In this document: one piece after another, positions 1-14,667 of the stretch
Position numbering within the stretch: the first letter of the stretch is position 1
Layout of the letters: each line of letters starts with the position of its first letter
Source of the DNA: Planctomycetota bacterium
Lineage (GTDB): Bacteria; Planctomycetota; UBA1135
DNA: 64,000 nucleotides
Reading direction: 5' to 3'
NCBI GenBank assembly: GCA_021776925.1
Contig: JAJFFB010000009.1
Span: 1-64,000, forward strand
Translations under genes and position numbers: made by a program
The notes under the pieces: model-generated
What the model was told of the DNA's origin: nothing
Database searches by the model: none
What the model saw: only the letters and a program-made list of their open reading frames with translations

Positions 1-1
1 G

Positions 2-2626
2 CGCCGCTACTGGCAGGCGCTGCACCTGATGGAGGTCGAGGACCGCCCCGGCCCTGCCGCCGATGCCTTGCTCGAACTCGCCAACGACGAGGCGCTCAAC
101 CGCCTGCGCGGCCAGTCCGCCTATCTGATGGCGCAGGCCTATCGCGCGCTGATGCTCGCCGGCCGCCCCGCCGACGCCGCCGCCCTGATGCCCAACATCC
201 GCCGCGACTCGGTCGGCACCGAATTCGAAGACCCGGTGCGCGAAATCCTGCGCACCGCCCGCCCCGCCCCCCAAGAAGAACTCGACCCCGACTTTCTCGA
301 AATGATCCGCGGGGTTTTGTCTGAGAAAAGGCCTTCCATCGATGTGAGTCTCTATGGCAAGAAGGTCCTGCCGTACTGCTTGGTCCTGCTCGGAAAAGAG
401 GACAAGGGCGATGCCTCGTTGGTGCAAATCAATGCCATGGAGATCATACGTAGGCAGGGGGACCGTGCAATATTGGAGCGTCTATTAGAAACGGTCAAAC
501 TTGCTGATTCAAGTTGGCTCAATTCCGTTCGTATTGGTGGGTTTGACACTCGAAATTTGCAGAGTCTGAGAAAAAATTGGGAGTGGTTTCTTATTGAGGT
601 AAGCAGAGATGACCGAATTAGCGTGGCTCGGCTTGTCATTCCAGCATTACTTTACTTAGCTGGGGAGGAGTCTTCAGCAAGCTCAATGCGGTTGACAGAA
701 ATTTGGGAGTCTGAGGAAGACACTCTCGCGGTCGAAGCTGCCTTGCAATTGGCTAGGCTGGGGCAAAACCTTCAGTCTATTTCAGACAGAGGCTTCCTTT
801 TTCGAATCGCGGCGATTTCACCACAGCGAGCGGTCGCTGCCCATGCACGAGAGGCGATGGTTATTGCAGGCATGCATCGACAATTGACCCAATTTACGGA
901 TACTGGAGATCTGAAAGACCTCTCCAGGTTGGCCAGGTCGCGAGTAACCACTGCAAACTTAACCAACGTCGGGCTTCCATCCGGTGGATACAAGTATGGG
1001 CCTTCTCTGGATCTGTTGCCAGAAGACGAGGGGTTTCCTCGACCTGAGAATGGCAAATGGGTTGCTGCAGGTCGGCGGCCGGATGATGTCACTTTTGAAG
1101 ATGTAGCTCCCATGTTGATGTCAGAGCACGAATTCCTTCGCGGAGCTGCAGTTGTGGCTTGTATTCAACATAAACTTTGGGATGGTCTTCATGAGGCATT
1201 GAGTGGTGGCAAGGCCGAACTCCCTGTGAGCTTCCCGCAGCTTCTTGCAAATAATTACCCGGATTGGATCAATGAACATTTGGTCAAGTTGGCTGAAAGT
1301 GACAATATGGACGCCACTCTTGCGGCTAGGGTTTTAAGCCGAAACCCTGGAGTACTGACCTGGCCACAGATCCAAACATTGGCAAGGCATGTGGACGTTT
1401 CGGAACTGGTAGGAAGAATGAGTAAATCTTGGGGCCAAGACCCTGAGACACGGCCTTGGCTTTCTGAGGCTTGGAAACTTCCTGATCTGAGACCAAATAT
1501 TCTACGCAACCTGACACGTGAGGTGGCTGCCGCCAATCCTATGGATCTTGGGGTCATTCGCGACATCATGGAGGATTCTCGCCTTGATCATGAGCAGCGT
1601 GAAAACCTCTTTCCGTGGATATTGAATTATGGTTTTGAGGAATTGGGGCGACGATTAGACCTCGGACGCGCCTTCAATCAGAGCGAAGCCCTTTTCCTTA
1701 AGTGGGCCTTCAGTCAGGTAAAAGCCCGCGTGGATCATCCTGATGGATGGCGGATGAATTCGGGAGGTCTGTCCAAGGTCGTGGGCGATCAATTGAAAGC
1801 CAATCAACCAGAAATGGTCGAAGCTGTGGAAGGGTTTATGAGTGATCCCGGAATGGTGGAATGGTTTGGCAAACAAATGTTCGAGCTCGGCCCCGAATGG
1901 ACACCAAAAATGGTGGCGCGCGCCATTGAATTTCAAGCAGCCCTGCCATCCAGGGAAAAAAATGGAATCGAGTTGGCTAAATCAAGACCGGAGGCAGCGG
2001 TTTTGCTTCTAAAGCACTCTCCCCTCAAACTTCAACACGGCGTCCTGCTGGGTTTTTCCCAAGACAAAGTGCTGCCAAAGAGCTTCAAATCGGTTGCAAT
2101 CGACTTACTTGGCGACCCGGACCTTGCTTCAAGAACTGCCGATGTTTTGAGCTGGCATGAAGAGAGTGATGCTTATGCCAGTGAAATCATTGCTGCCATT
2201 CAGGTGAAAGGTCTGGTGAATCTCCCACTCCTCATTCGTGCAATGGGGCGCATGCAACTAGAGGAGTTTATCCCCGTCTTCATTGAGGCCTTGTCTGACC
2301 GCGACGGAGCAGTGGCTTCGGAAGCAGCCGCGGCCCTCAACCGCATCAAACGTGAGCGCGAGGAACGGCTGGCGTGGTTGGCGTGGCAGCGGTCGGGGGG
2401 TGAGGGGGGGCCGATTGATTCGTTGTTGAAGAAGCTTGGGCATGCGGATGCGGAGGTGCGGCTGGCGGCGATTGCTTCGTTGGGGACGATGGGGGCGAAG
2501 GAGGCGTTGCCGGTGCTGGTTGAGTTGATGACCAGCGAGGATGCGGCGATGAAGGCTGCGGCCGCCTTGGCGGTCAAGCAGATCAACGCCGTGGGGAATG
2601 ATGCGGAGGGCGGCGGCGGGGAGTGA
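2..2626 (+). CDS. HEAT-repeat protein, 5' end outside the window
   Basis: The reading frame is open from the left edge, so the ATG at 29 need not be the true start and at least 865 residues are present. The protein is almost entirely helical. Its last ~100 residues contain clear HEAT-type repeats (for example EVRLAAIASLG and ALPVLVELM), and the first ~90 residues are Ala/Arg-rich helices. No signal peptide or catalytic motif is visible in the part seen. HEAT solenoids are usually protein-interaction scaffolds; no specific partner can be named. Base composition is odd: about the first 300 and the last 290 bases are very GC-rich like the neighbours, while the roughly 2 kb between them is much more AT-rich with different codon choice. 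The frame is uninterrupted throughout, so the gene looks intact but mosaic. Function unknown. Confidence 0.75.
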   Translation, partial: RRYWQALHLMEVEDRPGPAADALLELANDEALNRLRGQSAYLMAQAYRALMLAGRPADAAALMPNIRRDSVGTEFEDPVREILRTARPAPQEELDPDFLEMIRGVLSEKRPSIDVSLYGKKVLPYCLVLLGKEDKGDASLVQINAMEIIRRQGDRAILERLLETVKLADSSWLNSVRIGGFDTRNLQSLRKNWEWFLIEVSRDDRISVARLVIPALLYLAGEESSASSMRLTEIWESEEDTLAVEAALQLARLGQNLQSISDRGFLFRIAAISPQRAVAAHAREAMVIAGMHRQLTQFTDTGDLKDLSRLARSRVTTANLTNVGLPSGGYKYGPSLDLLPEDEGFPRPENGKWVAAGRRPDDVTFEDVAPMLMSEHEFLRGAAVVACIQHKLWDGLHEALSGGKAELPVSFPQLLANNYPDWINEHLVKLAESDNMDATLAARVLSRNPGVLTWPQIQTLARHVDVSELVGRMSKSWGQDPETRPWLSEAWKLPDLRPNILRNLTREVAAANPMDLGVIRDIMEDSRLDHEQRENLFPWILNYGFEELGRRLDLGRAFNQSEALFLKWAFSQVKARVDHPDGWRMNSGGLSKVVGDQLKANQPEMVEAVEGFMSDPGMVEWFGKQMFELGPEWTPKMVARAIEFQAALPSREKNGIELAKSRPEAAVLLLKHSPLKLQHGVLLGFSQDKVLPKSFKSVAIDLLGDPDLASRTADVLSWHEESDAYASEIIAAIQVKGLVNLPLLIRAMGRMQLEEFIPVFIEALSDRDGAVASEAAAALNRIKREREERLAWLAWQRSGGEGGPIDSLLKKLGHADAEVRLAAIASLGTMGAKEALPVLVELMTSEDAAMKAAAALAVKQINAVGNDAEGGGGE

Positions 2627-2657
2627 GCCCGCCGCCGCATGGGGGGGGCACGCCGAG

Positions 2658-4121
<1,464 letters not shown>

Positions 4122-4411
4122 GGTTTCCTGCCGAGGATCTCGCTCGGTCTCGAGGTAGGCCTGGAGCTGCATGCGCAGTCCTCCGGCCACAAGGAACCAG
4201 GACGCTCGGGCTGTTTTCCGGCTTGGGTGCGGTGGCGCTGCCCGCGTATGCGGCGGCACTGCCAGGCACCTTCACGGTGGCGGACCCGCGGGAGAATCTC
4301 ACTCCGCTTGCCAGTCACCGGCGTCGAGGCTGGGAAAGAACGCGGCGATCCTAGCGCGGCGCCGCGGGCCATCCCAGCCCCGAAAAGCAGTGCCCGGCAC
4401 GGTCAGCTAAC

Positions 4412-6163
4412 TCAAGGCAGGAAGGTCACCGGCAGCGCCACCGAGCTGTACTCCCACTGTCCCCACGGCAGCCGGCAGATGGCGGCGAAGTAGAAGGTCG
4501 AGTTGAGCACCCCGGGCGGGATCGCGCCGGCGGGCACGCTGAGCCGGGCGGTGGCGTCGCCCTGGTTGTCGAGCAGTCCGGTCGGGTCGGTGAAGCCGGG
4601 TTGGTAGTTGCCCAGGTAGGTGTTGACCAGGTTGACGTCGTAACCCAGCGGTACCGGCAGCCCCTGGATCGAGGTCGGCCCGGTTCCGGCGCCGGAGTAG
4701 AGCAGCTGGTACCAGTAGAAGCGGGCTTCGGCGGGGAAGTCGAGGTCGAACAGCACGGTGCCGCCGCTGGAATTGGTCAGCGTGTCGGCGCTCGCGCTCA
4801 TCTGCGGCACGATCTCGCTCGAATAGAGCGCCGCCCGTCCTTCCGGCTGGAACATCGACAACCACTCGAAGCGCGGCGCGGCGAGGTCGCCGAGTCCATC
4901 GTTGTTGACGTCGCCGGCGAAACGCAAGAAGGCGCCGAGGACCTGGTTGGTGTCCGCGCCCTCCTGATACAGCACCTTCTCCCCGCTGGTTCCGGAGAAG
5001 GCATAGAAGGCTCCGCGATTGGTCACCCCATCGGTGGAAACCGTGGGCGCACCGACCAGAATGTCAGCCACCCCGTCGTCGTCGACGTCGCCGGCGTCGA
5101 TCGAATAACCGAACAGATCGAACTTTCCTTCGCCGGTCCAGAACAGGAAGTCCTCACCGGTGGCCCCGGAGTACAGAGTGACCATGCCACTTTTGAAGGT
5201 GCCGGTCAACAGGTCTGCAAAGGGGGCACCGACCAGGAGGTCGGGAACCAGATCGCCGTCCAAATCACCCGGAGAGGCCAGGCTGGAACCAAAATAATCA
5301 TCATCTTCCTCGCCTTCGAGAATGGTGATCACGCTGCCGTCGGCGCCCGATATCACGAAGACCCTGCCAGGATTGAAGTAGAAGGTGGTCGGCGGTTCCT
5401 CGCCCGGTGCACCAATGACGAAGTCAGCGATGCCGTCGCCATTGAGGTCGCCGGGGGCGAGCAGCGCGCGGCCGAAGGACTCGCTGTCCCATACACCGCT
5501 CCACTGGCGGATCAATCCGGTGGCCTGGGGGTCGGCGCCCGAATACAGATCCACTTGTCCTGAATCGTAGATCTGGTTGCTTTCGTCGTCGGCGAAGGGC
5601 GAGCCGATCAGCAGGTCCGAACGGCCGTCGCCGTTCATGTCGCCGGCGTCGACCAGCACCTCGCCGAAAAAGTCCCAATTGTCCTGTCCTTCCCAGCTGT
5701 TGATCAGCGCGTAGGGCGGCTGGCCCGAGTAGAGATAAACGCCGCCGGTTTCGAAGCGCCCGCCGTGGTTTTCCAAGGGCGCGCCGATCGTCACGTCATT
5801 GAAACCGTCGCCATCGACGTCGCCGGTGACGGCAAGCGACATGCCGAACTCGGAATCCGACTGGCTGCCGTACCAGCGCATGAGCGGCGAGAAATCTATT
5901 CCCGAAACGAGCTCGACCGAACCGCCCTCATCGACACCCCCGGTGCCGTCAAACGGCCGCCCGATCAGAAGGTCGTCGAAGCCGTCGCCATTGAGGTCGC
6001 CGGCCGGCACCACGTGGGGCAAGTCGGTGCCTTCCGCATCGGTGACCACAAAATCATGCAAGGCATCCAGGCGCCCACCGTGGGGCTGTTGTGCCGCGGC
6101 CGGGGAAGGGAGGAACGCCAGGGTAAGAAGAGAGCAAGGAAACAAGGCTTTGGGGAGATTCAT
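4412..6163 (-). CDS. Secreted FG-GAP (integrin-like) beta-propeller protein
   Basis: A 583-residue exported protein. Residues 1-24 are a Sec signal peptide (MNLPKALFPCSLLTLAFLPS, cleavage near AAAQQ). Residues ~50-440 contain about seven FG-GAP repeats, each with a calcium-binding style loop such as DLNGDGFDDLLIG, DVDGDGFNDVTIG, DMNGDGRSDLLIG, DLNGDGIADFVIG and DLDGDLVPDLLVG. This is the integrin alpha N-terminal propeller architecture. The last ~140 residues are a distinct beta-rich C-terminal tail (with SVPAGAIPPGVLNSTFYF) similar in layout to the tail of the adjacent YVTN-type protein. Large numbers of such proteins occur in planctomycetes; they are presumed surface adhesion or binding proteins. 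No enzymatic motif is present. Confidence 0.88.
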   Translation of the reverse strand: MNLPKALFPCSLLTLAFLPSPAAAQQPHGGRLDALHDFVVTDAEGTDLPHVVPAGDLNGDGFDDLLIGRPFDGTGGVDEGGSVELVSGIDFSPLMRWYGSQSDSEFGMSLAVTGDVDGDGFNDVTIGAPLENHGGRFETGGVYLYSGQPPYALINSWEGQDNWDFFGEVLVDAGDMNGDGRSDLLIGSPFADDESNQIYDSGQVDLYSGADPQATGLIRQWSGVWDSESFGRALLAPGDLNGDGIADFVIGAPGEEPPTTFYFNPGRVFVISGADGSVITILEGEEDDDYFGSSLASPGDLDGDLVPDLLVGAPFADLLTGTFKSGMVTLYSGATGEDFLFWTGEGKFDLFGYSIDAGDVDDDGVADILVGAPTVSTDGVTNRGAFYAFSGTSGEKVLYQEGADTNQVLGAFLRFAGDVNNDGLGDLAAPRFEWLSMFQPEGRAALYSSEIVPQMSASADTLTNSSGGTVLFDLDFPAEARFYWYQLLYSGAGTGPTSIQGLPVPLGYDVNLVNTYLGNYQPGFTDPTGLLDNQGDATARLSVPAGAIPPGVLNSTFYFAAICRLPWGQWEYSSVALPVTFLP

Positions 6164-6322
6164 GGCGATTCTACCGTATCATGAAACTGCAATTGTTGGC
6201 TTATTCGTCAATTGAAAACTATTCGCATTATGAAGAAGGACAAGTCATCAGGCGCGATTGACCGATACAGCTTGAGCGCCCCACGTTCCACCTGGATGCA
6301 ACCCTAGATCGCGGCTGGACCG
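6164..6322. promoter_or_regulatory. Divergent promoter region between FG-GAP gene and porin operon
   Basis: These 159 bases separate two divergently read genes and so must hold promoters for both. The stretch around 6180-6235 is markedly more AT-rich than its surroundings. I could not pick convincing -35/-10 pairs, so only the region is marked. Confidence 0.4.
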
Positions 6323-7462
6323 ATGCTTCTGAAATTCCTTGTACTTGCCCTTTGTGGGCAAACTGTTTGGCTGACCCCTGCCCTGGCCCAAGAGCCGGTG
6401 TACGAGGAGGACGGTCTGCAGGATTACCTGTTCGATCTTCCCGATGAGACCAACCTCGAGTTCAAGTCCTTCGGCGACTTGGGCATGTCCTATCGCAATC
6501 CGCCTCATCCCGACCGCGGCCAGACCAGTTTCGGTTTCGGAACGCTCGATTTCATCCTTACCGGAAACCTCAGTGAGAACCTGCGTTTCTTCAGCGAAAC
6601 GCTGCTCGAGTCCGAACACTCCAACGAAATCGAACTCGACCAGGAGCGCACCTGGGTGGAGTGGCAGGAATCCGATTCCTTCTACCTGCGTGGTGGCATG
6701 GACCTGACCGTCTCTTCGCACTGGAACCGTGAATTCAACCACGGCCGCTGGCTGGAACAGTCGACCTCACGCCCCTTTCTGGCAGCTTTCCAAGACGACG
6801 GTGGCGCCTTGCAGATGCACGAGGTCGGGATCCAGGCTGGTGGCTCGTGGGGACACGCTTTGGGACGCTCGGAATGGCTGATCACGTTGTCCAACGGCCG
6901 CGGACCGCTGGCCGGAGACCGCCAGCGCATCGCCGACGTCAACAATGCCAAAGCCATCGGCGTCAGCCTCGAACTGGTGCCGAAATCTCTCGATGCCCTG
7001 AGCGTCGGGGTTGCCCTGCGCACCGATCTGATCCCGCCAGATCCCACCGACCCGGCGCGCGGCGGCACGGTACGAGAGGAACTGGCCAATCTATTCGCCT
7101 ACTACGAAGGCGAACGGGTGGAAATCCTCAGCGAGCTGGGCCTGCTCCAGCACGAGGATCACGCCTCCGCGCAGAACTTCCGTCACCGCATGGCCTTCGT
7201 GCAGCTGGCCCTGCCCGGTGAGGACTACACGCCCTATACGCGCTTCGACGTCCTCGGCATGGAATTGGGCGATCCCTACCTTTCCCCGGAAAGCCAGGAC
7301 CTCGACCGCTGGCGACATACGGTCGGATTGCGCAAAGAAATCAGTTCCTCCACCGCGATGAAGTTCGAACTGGCCTATGGCTGGGATGAACTGCGCAACG
7401 GCGGCACCACCGCACACCAGTCCTACTTCCAGGCAGCCTTTCAAATCGCGTGGGTATTCTGA
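6323..7462 (+). CDS. Porin-like outer membrane beta-barrel protein
   Basis: A 379-residue exported protein with a clean signal peptide (LVLALCGQTVWLTPALAQ, cleavage after ALAQ) and an aromatic C-terminus (QIAWVF), the usual signature for outer membrane barrel assembly. The body is a series of alternating hydrophobic/polar beta strands (for example LDFILTGNLSENLRFFSETL and MKFELAYGWDEL), like the phosphate-selective OprO/OprP or DUF-type porin families. No lipobox. It begins a three-gene unit: its stop overlaps the start of a small PstS-like protein, followed six bases later by a hybrid histidine kinase. That context suggests a pore or barrel sensor component that delivers or samples a ligand for the kinase. 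Ligand not determinable from sequence. Confidence 0.72.
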   Translation: MLLKFLVLALCGQTVWLTPALAQEPVYEEDGLQDYLFDLPDETNLEFKSFGDLGMSYRNPPHPDRGQTSFGFGTLDFILTGNLSENLRFFSETLLESEHSNEIELDQERTWVEWQESDSFYLRGGMDLTVSSHWNREFNHGRWLEQSTSRPFLAAFQDDGGALQMHEVGIQAGGSWGHALGRSEWLITLSNGRGPLAGDRQRIADVNNAKAIGVSLELVPKSLDALSVGVALRTDLIPPDPTDPARGGTVREELANLFAYYEGERVEILSELGLLQHEDHASAQNFRHRMAFVQLALPGEDYTPYTRFDVLGMELGDPYLSPESQDLDRWRHTVGLRKEISSSTAMKFELAYGWDELRNGGTTAHQSYFQAAFQIAWVF

Positions 7463-8001
7463 TGAACCTCCTCCTGAGCATCTGGCGCGTCCCCCTGGTG
7501 GTGATCGCTTTCCTGCTGCCTGCTGTTCCCGGAGCGGAGCTGCAGGAACAGGAACCGCCCAAGAAAGCGGTCTACCTCGAGATCGCGGTCGTCGGCAAGG
7601 CCGATCACGGGCAAAAGAGCTTCTCCACCGCCGAGGTGAAGGAGTTCTTCAAGCTGGACAAGCGCTTCTGGCCGGATCATTCGCGGGTGGTCCTTTTTCA
7701 GCGTCCTGCTTCCAGCACCATCCAGGAGCTGATGCTGAAGCACGTTTACGGCACGTCCGAAAGCCACCTGCGCAAGCACTTCGTGAGTCTGCTCAACAAG
7801 GGCAAGGTGCAGGCGATTCCCAGCGTGGTGCCGAAGGACTCGCTACTGAAACGCCTCATCCTGCATAAGGGCGGCTCGCTCGCGGTGATGGAAGCAGGCA
7901 AGGTGCCGGAAGGCCTGCATGTCTTCCCCATCGACGGCAAGAAACCCGGAGAGAAGGGCTACCCGCTGCGTTTCGAGGTCGAACCAGCCACCACGGAGTG
8001 A
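7462..8001 (+). CDS. Small PstS-like periplasmic binding protein
   Basis: A 179-residue protein. The ATG at 7462 overlaps the TGA of the porin gene (TGATG), which argues for translational coupling; a GTG at 7450 is a less likely alternative. Residues 1-22 are a signal peptide (LSIWRVPLVVIAFLLPAVPG). The rest resembles the short phosphate ABC transporter substrate-binding-like family: a strand of AVVGKADHGQKSF, the STAEVKEFFKLDKRFWPD segment, then VVLFQRPASSTIQELML, and a C-terminal GSLAVMEAGKVPEGLHVFPI. It is shorter than true PstS and no transport genes are nearby, so a sensory role feeding the adjacent kinase is more likely than uptake. Ligand unknown. Confidence 0.7.
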   Translation: MNLLLSIWRVPLVVIAFLLPAVPGAELQEQEPPKKAVYLEIAVVGKADHGQKSFSTAEVKEFFKLDKRFWPDHSRVVLFQRPASSTIQELMLKHVYGTSESHLRKHFVSLLNKGKVQAIPSVVPKDSLLKRLILHKGGSLAVMEAGKVPEGLHVFPIDGKKPGEKGYPLRFEVEPATTE

Positions 8002-8007
8002 CTCGAA

Positions 8008-12330
<4,323 letters not shown>

Positions 12331-12334
<4 letters not shown>

Positions 12335-13125
12335 GTTGGTCGGGGTCCGGCACAAACGCCGCGGGGGGCATCGAGGACGAAGCGGGCGAGTTCAACCACC
12401 AACGCTTCCGCATGGGAGGATAATTCCTCGGCCACCGCTTGCGGGCCGCGCTCGCCGGCGAATAGGGCGTGCAGAGCTTTGCGCACCTGACCGCGCTGTG
12501 CGGAGCTGAAGCCGGCGCGTTTCATGCCCAGAGCATTGGGGCCGCGCCAACGCGCCGGATAGGAGCCGACCACGATCGAAAAGGGGGGCGCATCGCGGGT
12601 CAGCATGCAGGCCCCACCGACCAGCGTCAGCCGCCCGACCTGGCCGTATTGATGCACCGCCGAATACGCCGACAGGAAGGCCTGGGCGCCGATGCGGCTG
12701 TGGCCGGCGGCGGCGGCGGCGTTGACCATGACCACCTCGTCGTCGAGCTGTGCGTTGTGGCCGACGTGGGACCCGGCCATCATCATCACCCCGTCGCCGA
12801 GCCGGGTGACCCCTTCGCCACACGCACGGTGCACGGTGACGTGCTCAAAAAAGCGGCAGTTACGGCCGATGACAACCCCGGTCGGCTCGCCCTGATAGGC
12901 CTTGTCCTGCGGTTCGCCCCCGATCACGCTGCCGCTGCCGATGCGCGCGCCGGGGCCGATGCGGGTGCGGCCGAGCAGGTGGACGTGGGGGGAAAGCGCG
13001 CAATCGGCCCCCAATTCGACTCCAGGTTCGATCACGCAATAGGGGCCGATCTCGCAGCCAGGCCCGATTTCTGCCCCCGGATGGACCACGGCGGTCGGGT
13101 GGACCGCGCTTGGAAAGTTATCCAT
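12331..13125 (-). CDS. lpxA: Acyl-ACP--UDP-N-acetylglucosamine O-acyltransferase
   Basis: A 264-residue left-handed beta-helix acyltransferase that carries out the first step of lipid A synthesis, moving a 3-hydroxyacyl chain from ACP to UDP-GlcNAc. The hexapeptide repeats (for example VVHPGAEIGPGCEIGPYC) run through residues ~8-180, followed by an alpha-helical C-terminus. The catalytic His is His123 in AGSHVGHNA, matching His125 of the E. coli enzyme, and the GGEPQDKAYQGEPT segment is an LpxA signature. It implies a lipid A-type outer membrane. No other lpx gene is in the window. It overlaps acs by four bases and lies divergent to the amidohydrolase array. Confidence 0.93.
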
Positions 13126-13224
13126 TCGGTAAGCATAGGAAAAATGCTCGAATTCCGAGGGCCTCCCTTCGTATCCTCAATCCCGCGTAATTCCCTCCGA
13201 AACAGGGAGATCGGTCCTACCCTC
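13126..13224. promoter_or_regulatory. Divergent promoter region, lpxA-acs versus amidohydrolase array
   Basis: A 99-base gap between two divergent operons; both promoters should lie here. A short inverted repeat TCCCT-7-AGGGA sits at 13192-13208, just before the first array gene, and could affect its leader. No clear -35/-10 pair or strong ribosome site for the first array gene was seen. Confidence 0.4.
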
Positions 13225-14655
13225 ATGAGAATCGGCCCTCAACTGGGCGCAGTCTTGATTGCTGCGCTTCCCATGGCTTCCCCCGTGACCGCCCTTCCCT
13301 TCTCCCCGCAAGGAGAAGAGGAAAGCGCCCTCGGGTACACGCGCGAGTACACCATCCAGGCCGATGCCGCCTGGCTGGAGCCAGGCAAAACCCTGGCCCC
13401 GGCCTACGTCACCATCCGCCAGGGGCGCATCGCCCGTGTGTCGACCCGCCCACCCGGTCCACGCCGCGGTCCCTTCGGCGCCATCGAGCCAACCATCCTC
13501 AAGGTCGAGGGCACCCTCGCCCCGGGCATGGTCGACGCCTGGAGCCGCTTGCTGCCCGCGGACCTGCTCAATGATCGCAATCCGCTGGCCCACGCCGAGG
13601 TCGCCGATTCGTTGCCGTTGCAGCGTCCCGGGGCCGATGCTGCCCTGGCGGCGCGCGTCGGTGCATTGCGCGAACAAGGCCTGGCCGCGGCCTATCTGGC
13701 TGCGGTGGCCGGTGGCGTGCAGCGCGGCGTGGGCAGTGCGGTCGAATTTTCCGTCCATGACCTGCCGGTGGCCTACGCCGAAGGCAAGCTCGAGTTTGCC
13801 CTCAGCGGCGACCGCTTAGGTGCGCAGAGCGCGGCGCGGAAACTCACCGCTGCCTTCGTCGACGCCGAAGCCTGGCGTGAATCACTCGACGACTACCAGG
13901 AAAAGCTGACCAAGTACGAAGAGAGCCTGGAGAAGTACCACAAGGACCTCGACAAGTACATCGAAGAGAAGGAAAAGAAAGAGGCCGAGGAAAGCAGCGA
14001 ACAAGCTCCCGGTCGCTTGCAGGAAGAGTCCGGGGACAAGGACAAGAGCAAGGAAAAGGGCAAGGCCAAGCCCGAGGACAAGGGGCCGAAGATGCCCACC
14101 CGCCCCAAGCGTCCGGTCGAGCCACGCCCGAGCACGGTGCGCAACCTGATCCTCGACGTCCTCGACGGCAAACGCGGGGTGCGCGTCGTCGCCGATGACC
14201 GTAGCGCGATCGAGGCGGTGATCGCGCTCCACGACGAATACGACCTGGAACCGGTGCTGGTCGGCGGCGCCGAAGCCGACCTGCTCGCCGAAGAACTCGC
14301 CGATGCCGAAATCCCGGTGGTGCTGGCACTGCGCGCCGATCCGGCCGTCGGCGGCCAGCGCACCCTGGTGCAGCGCTACAACACCTTGATCGAGGCCGGC
14401 GTGGTCGTTGCCCTCGCCTCCGGCGGCAGCGATGGCTCCGCCGCGATGATGCTGACCCTGGCCGGCGAACTGATCGCCGCCGGCGCCGACGCCGAGCAGG
14501 TCTGGGCTTCGTTGACCACGGTGCCGGCCGGCCTGTGCGGGCTAGGTCAGCGCAATGGTCGTATTGCTTCCGGCCACAGCGGTTCCATGATCCTGTTCCA
14601 AGGCAGTTCGCCTTTCGACGCCTCGGCGTCCTTCCGTACCCACAAGCCCAAGTAG
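13225..14655 (+). CDS. Exported amidohydrolase-like protein 1, metal site lost
   Basis: First gene of a nine-gene array. 476 residues; the ATG at 13225 is chosen because it opens a signal peptide (MRIGPQLGAVLIAALPMASP). Residues ~45-110 match the N-terminal beta-sandwich of the amidohydrolase superfamily (ITIRQGRIARVST-like, then GTLAPGMVDAW). Where active members have D-A-H-x-H the sequence reads D-A-W106-S-R108, so both metal-binding histidines are missing. Residues ~223-296 are an extremely charged Lys/Glu insertion, predicted coiled coil. The C-terminus (LCGLGQRNGRIASGHSGSMI) matches the family's returning beta-sandwich strand. The fold call is solid; catalytic activity by the normal mechanism is unlikely. 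Twelve bases separate it from the next gene. Confidence 0.78.
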   Translation: MRIGPQLGAVLIAALPMASPVTALPFSPQGEEESALGYTREYTIQADAAWLEPGKTLAPAYVTIRQGRIARVSTRPPGPRRGPFGAIEPTILKVEGTLAPGMVDAWSRLLPADLLNDRNPLAHAEVADSLPLQRPGADAALAARVGALREQGLAAAYLAAVAGGVQRGVGSAVEFSVHDLPVAYAEGKLEFALSGDRLGAQSAARKLTAAFVDAEAWRESLDDYQEKLTKYEESLEKYHKDLDKYIEEKEKKEAEESSEQAPGRLQEESGDKDKSKEKGKAKPEDKGPKMPTRPKRPVEPRPSTVRNLILDVLDGKRGVRVVADDRSAIEAVIALHDEYDLEPVLVGGAEADLLAEELADAEIPVVLALRADPAVGGQRTLVQRYNTLIEAGVVVALASGGSDGSAAMMLTLAGELIAAGADAEQVWASLTTVPAGLCGLGQRNGRIASGHSGSMILFQGSSPFDASASFRTHKPK

Positions 14656-14667
14656 CCGGAGCCCATC

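Noticed and set aside
13192-13208. TCCCT-7-AGGGA hairpin as an attenuator or riboswitch
   Set aside because: Five base pairs only, with no terminator T run or second structure; kept only as a note on the promoter region.
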